From Planctomycetota bacterium (lineage in GTDB: Bacteria; Planctomycetota; Phycisphaerae; UBA1845; CAIVHJ01), in the NCBI GenBank assembly GCA_022565195.1, contig JADFJZ010000042.1:1-8285 (forward strand): a stretch of DNA of 8,285 nt. The letters run 5' to 3'. The notes beneath the pieces were generated by a model. The model did not search any database. It was not told the DNA's origin and saw only the letters and a list, made by a program, of their open reading frames with translations. The position numbers were made by a program, and so were the translations under genes. Of the stretch, positions 7,263 to 8,285 are shown piece after piece; positions within the stretch are counted from its first letter, which is position 1, and each line of letters starts with the position of its first letter.

Positions 7263-7659
7263 TCAGCTGGCCCCGGCGCAAGGTTTTGGCGATAGCCCGG
7301 GTAGTATCCGCTACATAGCTCAGATCGGGTTCACGGTATTTGTTAAGCGGTGTCGGCACACAAATAATCACGACATCGCATTTTGAGAGGACGCTGCTTT
7401 GAGTTGACACATGAAATCGCTTTGTTTTCAAAACGGATTTAAGCCATTTCGAATCAACCTCTGAAACATCTGACTGTCCCCGATTGATGCGCGATACCTT
7501 GCCCTTATCTTTATCAAAGCCGAATACCCTGAATCCCACACGAATAAACTCCGCCGCCAAAGGCAGGCCCACATAGCCAAGACCGATCACTCCGATGACG
7601 GCGTGACGCCCCTCAATTTTCCGCGCAAGATTTAATTCGATATGGCGAGTTGTTCCCAT
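7090..7659 (-). CDS. Nucleotide-sugar dehydrogenase (UDP-GlcNAc/UDP-glucose 6-dehydrogenase type), 3'-truncated
   Basis: Enzymes of this family oxidise the C6 hydroxyl of a UDP-hexose to a carboxylate using two NAD+, making uronic acids for capsule or O-antigen. Counted from the ATG at 7659, the NAD-binding motif GLGYVG is at residues 26-31, with Asp49 at the end of the second beta strand, VPTPLN at 101-106, ESTTYPGTT at 136-144 and SPERED at 168-173. The VPTPLNKYREPDL and ESTTYPGTT blocks resemble the WbpA/WecC-like UDP-N-acetyl-sugar branch. Only about 176 family-like residues remain of the roughly 430 usual. The central helix, the catalytic cysteine region (G.GCF or GGHC type) and the sugar-binding domain are absent, so the product should be inactive. 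I prefer the ATG at 7659 over the in-frame TTG at 7683. It overlaps the end of rmlD by 28 bp, indicating translational coupling. Confidence 0.85.
   Translation of the reverse strand: MGTTRHIELNLARKIEGRHAVIGVIGLGYVGLPLAAEFIRVGFRVFGFDKDKGKVSRINRGQSDVSEVDSKWLKSVLKTKRFHVSTQSSVLSKCDVVIICVPTPLNKYREPDLSYVADTTRAIAKTLRRGQLIILESTTYPGTTDELLLPILQETGLKAGRDFFLTYSPEREDPANPPARANRRRDQGT
7107..7137. other. Junction between T6SS locus and polysaccharide-synthesis locus
   Basis: To the left, the + strand reads as TssM. To the right, the - strand reads as a nucleotide-sugar dehydrogenase whose recognisable homology ends at the codon for Asn at 7132-7134, after the conserved SPERED block. Codons further left on the - strand (to the stop at 7090-7092) give an arginine-rich peptide unlike the family. 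Composition changes here from GC-rich to AT-richer. I see no inverted repeats, target-site duplication, tRNA or transposase at the join, so neither an insertion sequence nor an integrase site explains it. It may be a genuine deletion or recombination, or an assembly chimera. The exact breakpoint within a few tens of bases is uncertain. Confidence 0.65.
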
Positions 7660-8285
7660 TCTTTCACAAGAGATCGTGACCAATAATCATCCACCGCAGC
7701 TTCCCATGATCTCATCTCGATTCCAAAATCACGAGTCACACGAGACATATCAAAAACTGAATTACGAGGTCGTTTCGCAATCCGGTTCAGTTCCTGAGAT
7801 GAAATTGGATTCACGTTAGTCTGATTGTTGATTTTATGAATCACTCGTTGGGCCGCTCCCCACCAAGTAGTTCGTCCAGAATTAGCAATATGGTATGTCT
7901 TCATCTCTTTCGCGCTATGCTTTGGATTGATCGCATCTATTATCTTCGAAATCGCATCCGCCAAATCTCGCGTATAAGTGGGTGCGCCGTACTGATCACT
8001 TACAACGCGCAGTAGCTCCCCTCGTGATAAGCGCCGCAAAATGGCGCGAAAGAAATTCTTCCCTCCATCGCCATATAACCAGGACGTCCGAACGAGGTAT
8101 GCAGGAACATTTTTCGATTTTAACGCCTCTTCGGCTTCCAACTTTGAACGACCGTAAACGCTCAGAGGATGGGGCGAATCAGTCTCCAAATACGGTTTCG
8201 ATTTGGATCCATCGAACACATAATCCGTACTCAAAAAAAAGACGGCCGCGTTTACCTTCTCCGGCTGGTACTTACAGTGTAACGG
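7632..8285 (-). CDS. rmlD: dTDP-4-dehydrorhamnose reductase RmlD (5' end outside window)
   Basis: RmlD carries out the last step of dTDP-L-rhamnose synthesis, the NAD(P)H-dependent reduction of dTDP-4-dehydro-L-rhamnose, in the cytoplasm. The frame is open to the right edge, so the N-terminal Rossmann motif (GxxGxxG) lies outside. The 217 codons present carry the hallmark STDYVFDG (fragment residues 19-26, with the catalytic Thr), YGRSK as the YxxxK pair (Tyr codon at 8154-8156), RTSWLYG, and SDQYGAPTYTRDLADAI (family DQ.G.PT...DLA). The usual protein is about 290-300 residues, so some 80 are missing. An apparent TTG start at 8234 is only the Leu before STDYVFDG and is not a real start. Transcription is leftward into the overlapping dehydrogenase, forming a polysaccharide operon. 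Codon use is more AT-rich than in the T6SS genes. A related sugar-nucleotide reductase of the same subfamily is possible. Confidence 0.9.
   Translation of the reverse strand, partial: PLHCKYQPEKVNAAVFFLSTDYVFDGSKSKPYLETDSPHPLSVYGRSKLEAEEALKSKNVPAYLVRTSWLYGDGGKNFFRAILRRLSRGELLRVVSDQYGAPTYTRDLADAISKIIDAINPKHSAKEMKTYHIANSGRTTWWGAAQRVIHKINNQTNVNPISSQELNRIAKRPRNSVFDMSRVTRDFGIEMRSWEAAVDDYWSRSLVKEWEQLAISN

Noticed and set aside
7660..7683. TTG at 7683 as the start of the dehydrogenase
   Set aside because: The in-frame ATG at 7659 gives a normal N-terminus about 25 residues before the NAD-binding motif, so the extra eight residues are not needed.
1..8285. CRISPR array, tRNA, rRNA, insertion sequence or phage genes
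   Set aside because: No spaced repeats of CRISPR type, no cloverleaf with a CCA end, no rRNA-like stretch and no transposase or phage-like protein was seen.

Overview
The window holds the 3' part of a type VI secretion system (T6SS) cluster on the + strand (about 1-7120) that runs abruptly into a piece of a surface-polysaccharide (nucleotide-sugar) operon on the - strand (about 7130-8285). The T6SS part is GC-rich and has high-GC third codon positions. The right part is visibly AT-richer, with different codon use. The organism cannot be named from this sequence. The divergent T6SS proteins, the formylglycine-generating-enzyme-like (FGE-like) protein beside them and the short 7-bp tandem repeats would fit a high-GC non-model Gram-negative lineage such as Planctomycetota or a relative; this is a weak inference.

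Layout, left to right. (1) An FGE/sulfatase-modifying-factor-like protein, 2-1228, whose frame is open to the left edge and which lacks the Cys pair expected of an active enzyme. (2) About 150 bp without a gene. (3) A 209-residue protein, 1380-2009, resembling the C-terminal domain of T6SS TagH proteins but without an FHA domain. (4) tssL (DotU/IcmH family), 2049-2768, ending in a single membrane anchor. (5) A 90-bp spacer containing three different 7-bp tandem repeats. (6) tssM (IcmF family), 2859-7262, 1467 codons, with three membrane segments and an intact Walker A motif. (7) A junction near 7107-7137, where the last codons of the tssM frame become antisense to a nucleotide-sugar dehydrogenase. 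(8) That dehydrogenase, reading leftward and cut to about 40% of its family length. (9) rmlD (dTDP-4-dehydrorhamnose reductase), also leftward, overlapping the dehydrogenase start by 28 bp and running off the right edge.

How the genes work together: TssL and TssM are two of the three proteins of the T6SS membrane complex that anchors the contractile apparatus in the envelope. The two small upstream proteins are probably accessory or regulatory factors of the same system. The right-hand pair belongs to a different job, making activated sugars (dTDP-rhamnose and a UDP-uronic acid) for O-antigen, capsule or exopolysaccharide. The two parts meet at a point where the dehydrogenase is clearly broken, so the join is either a real rearrangement or an assembly chimera. 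It is the most unusual structural point in the window.
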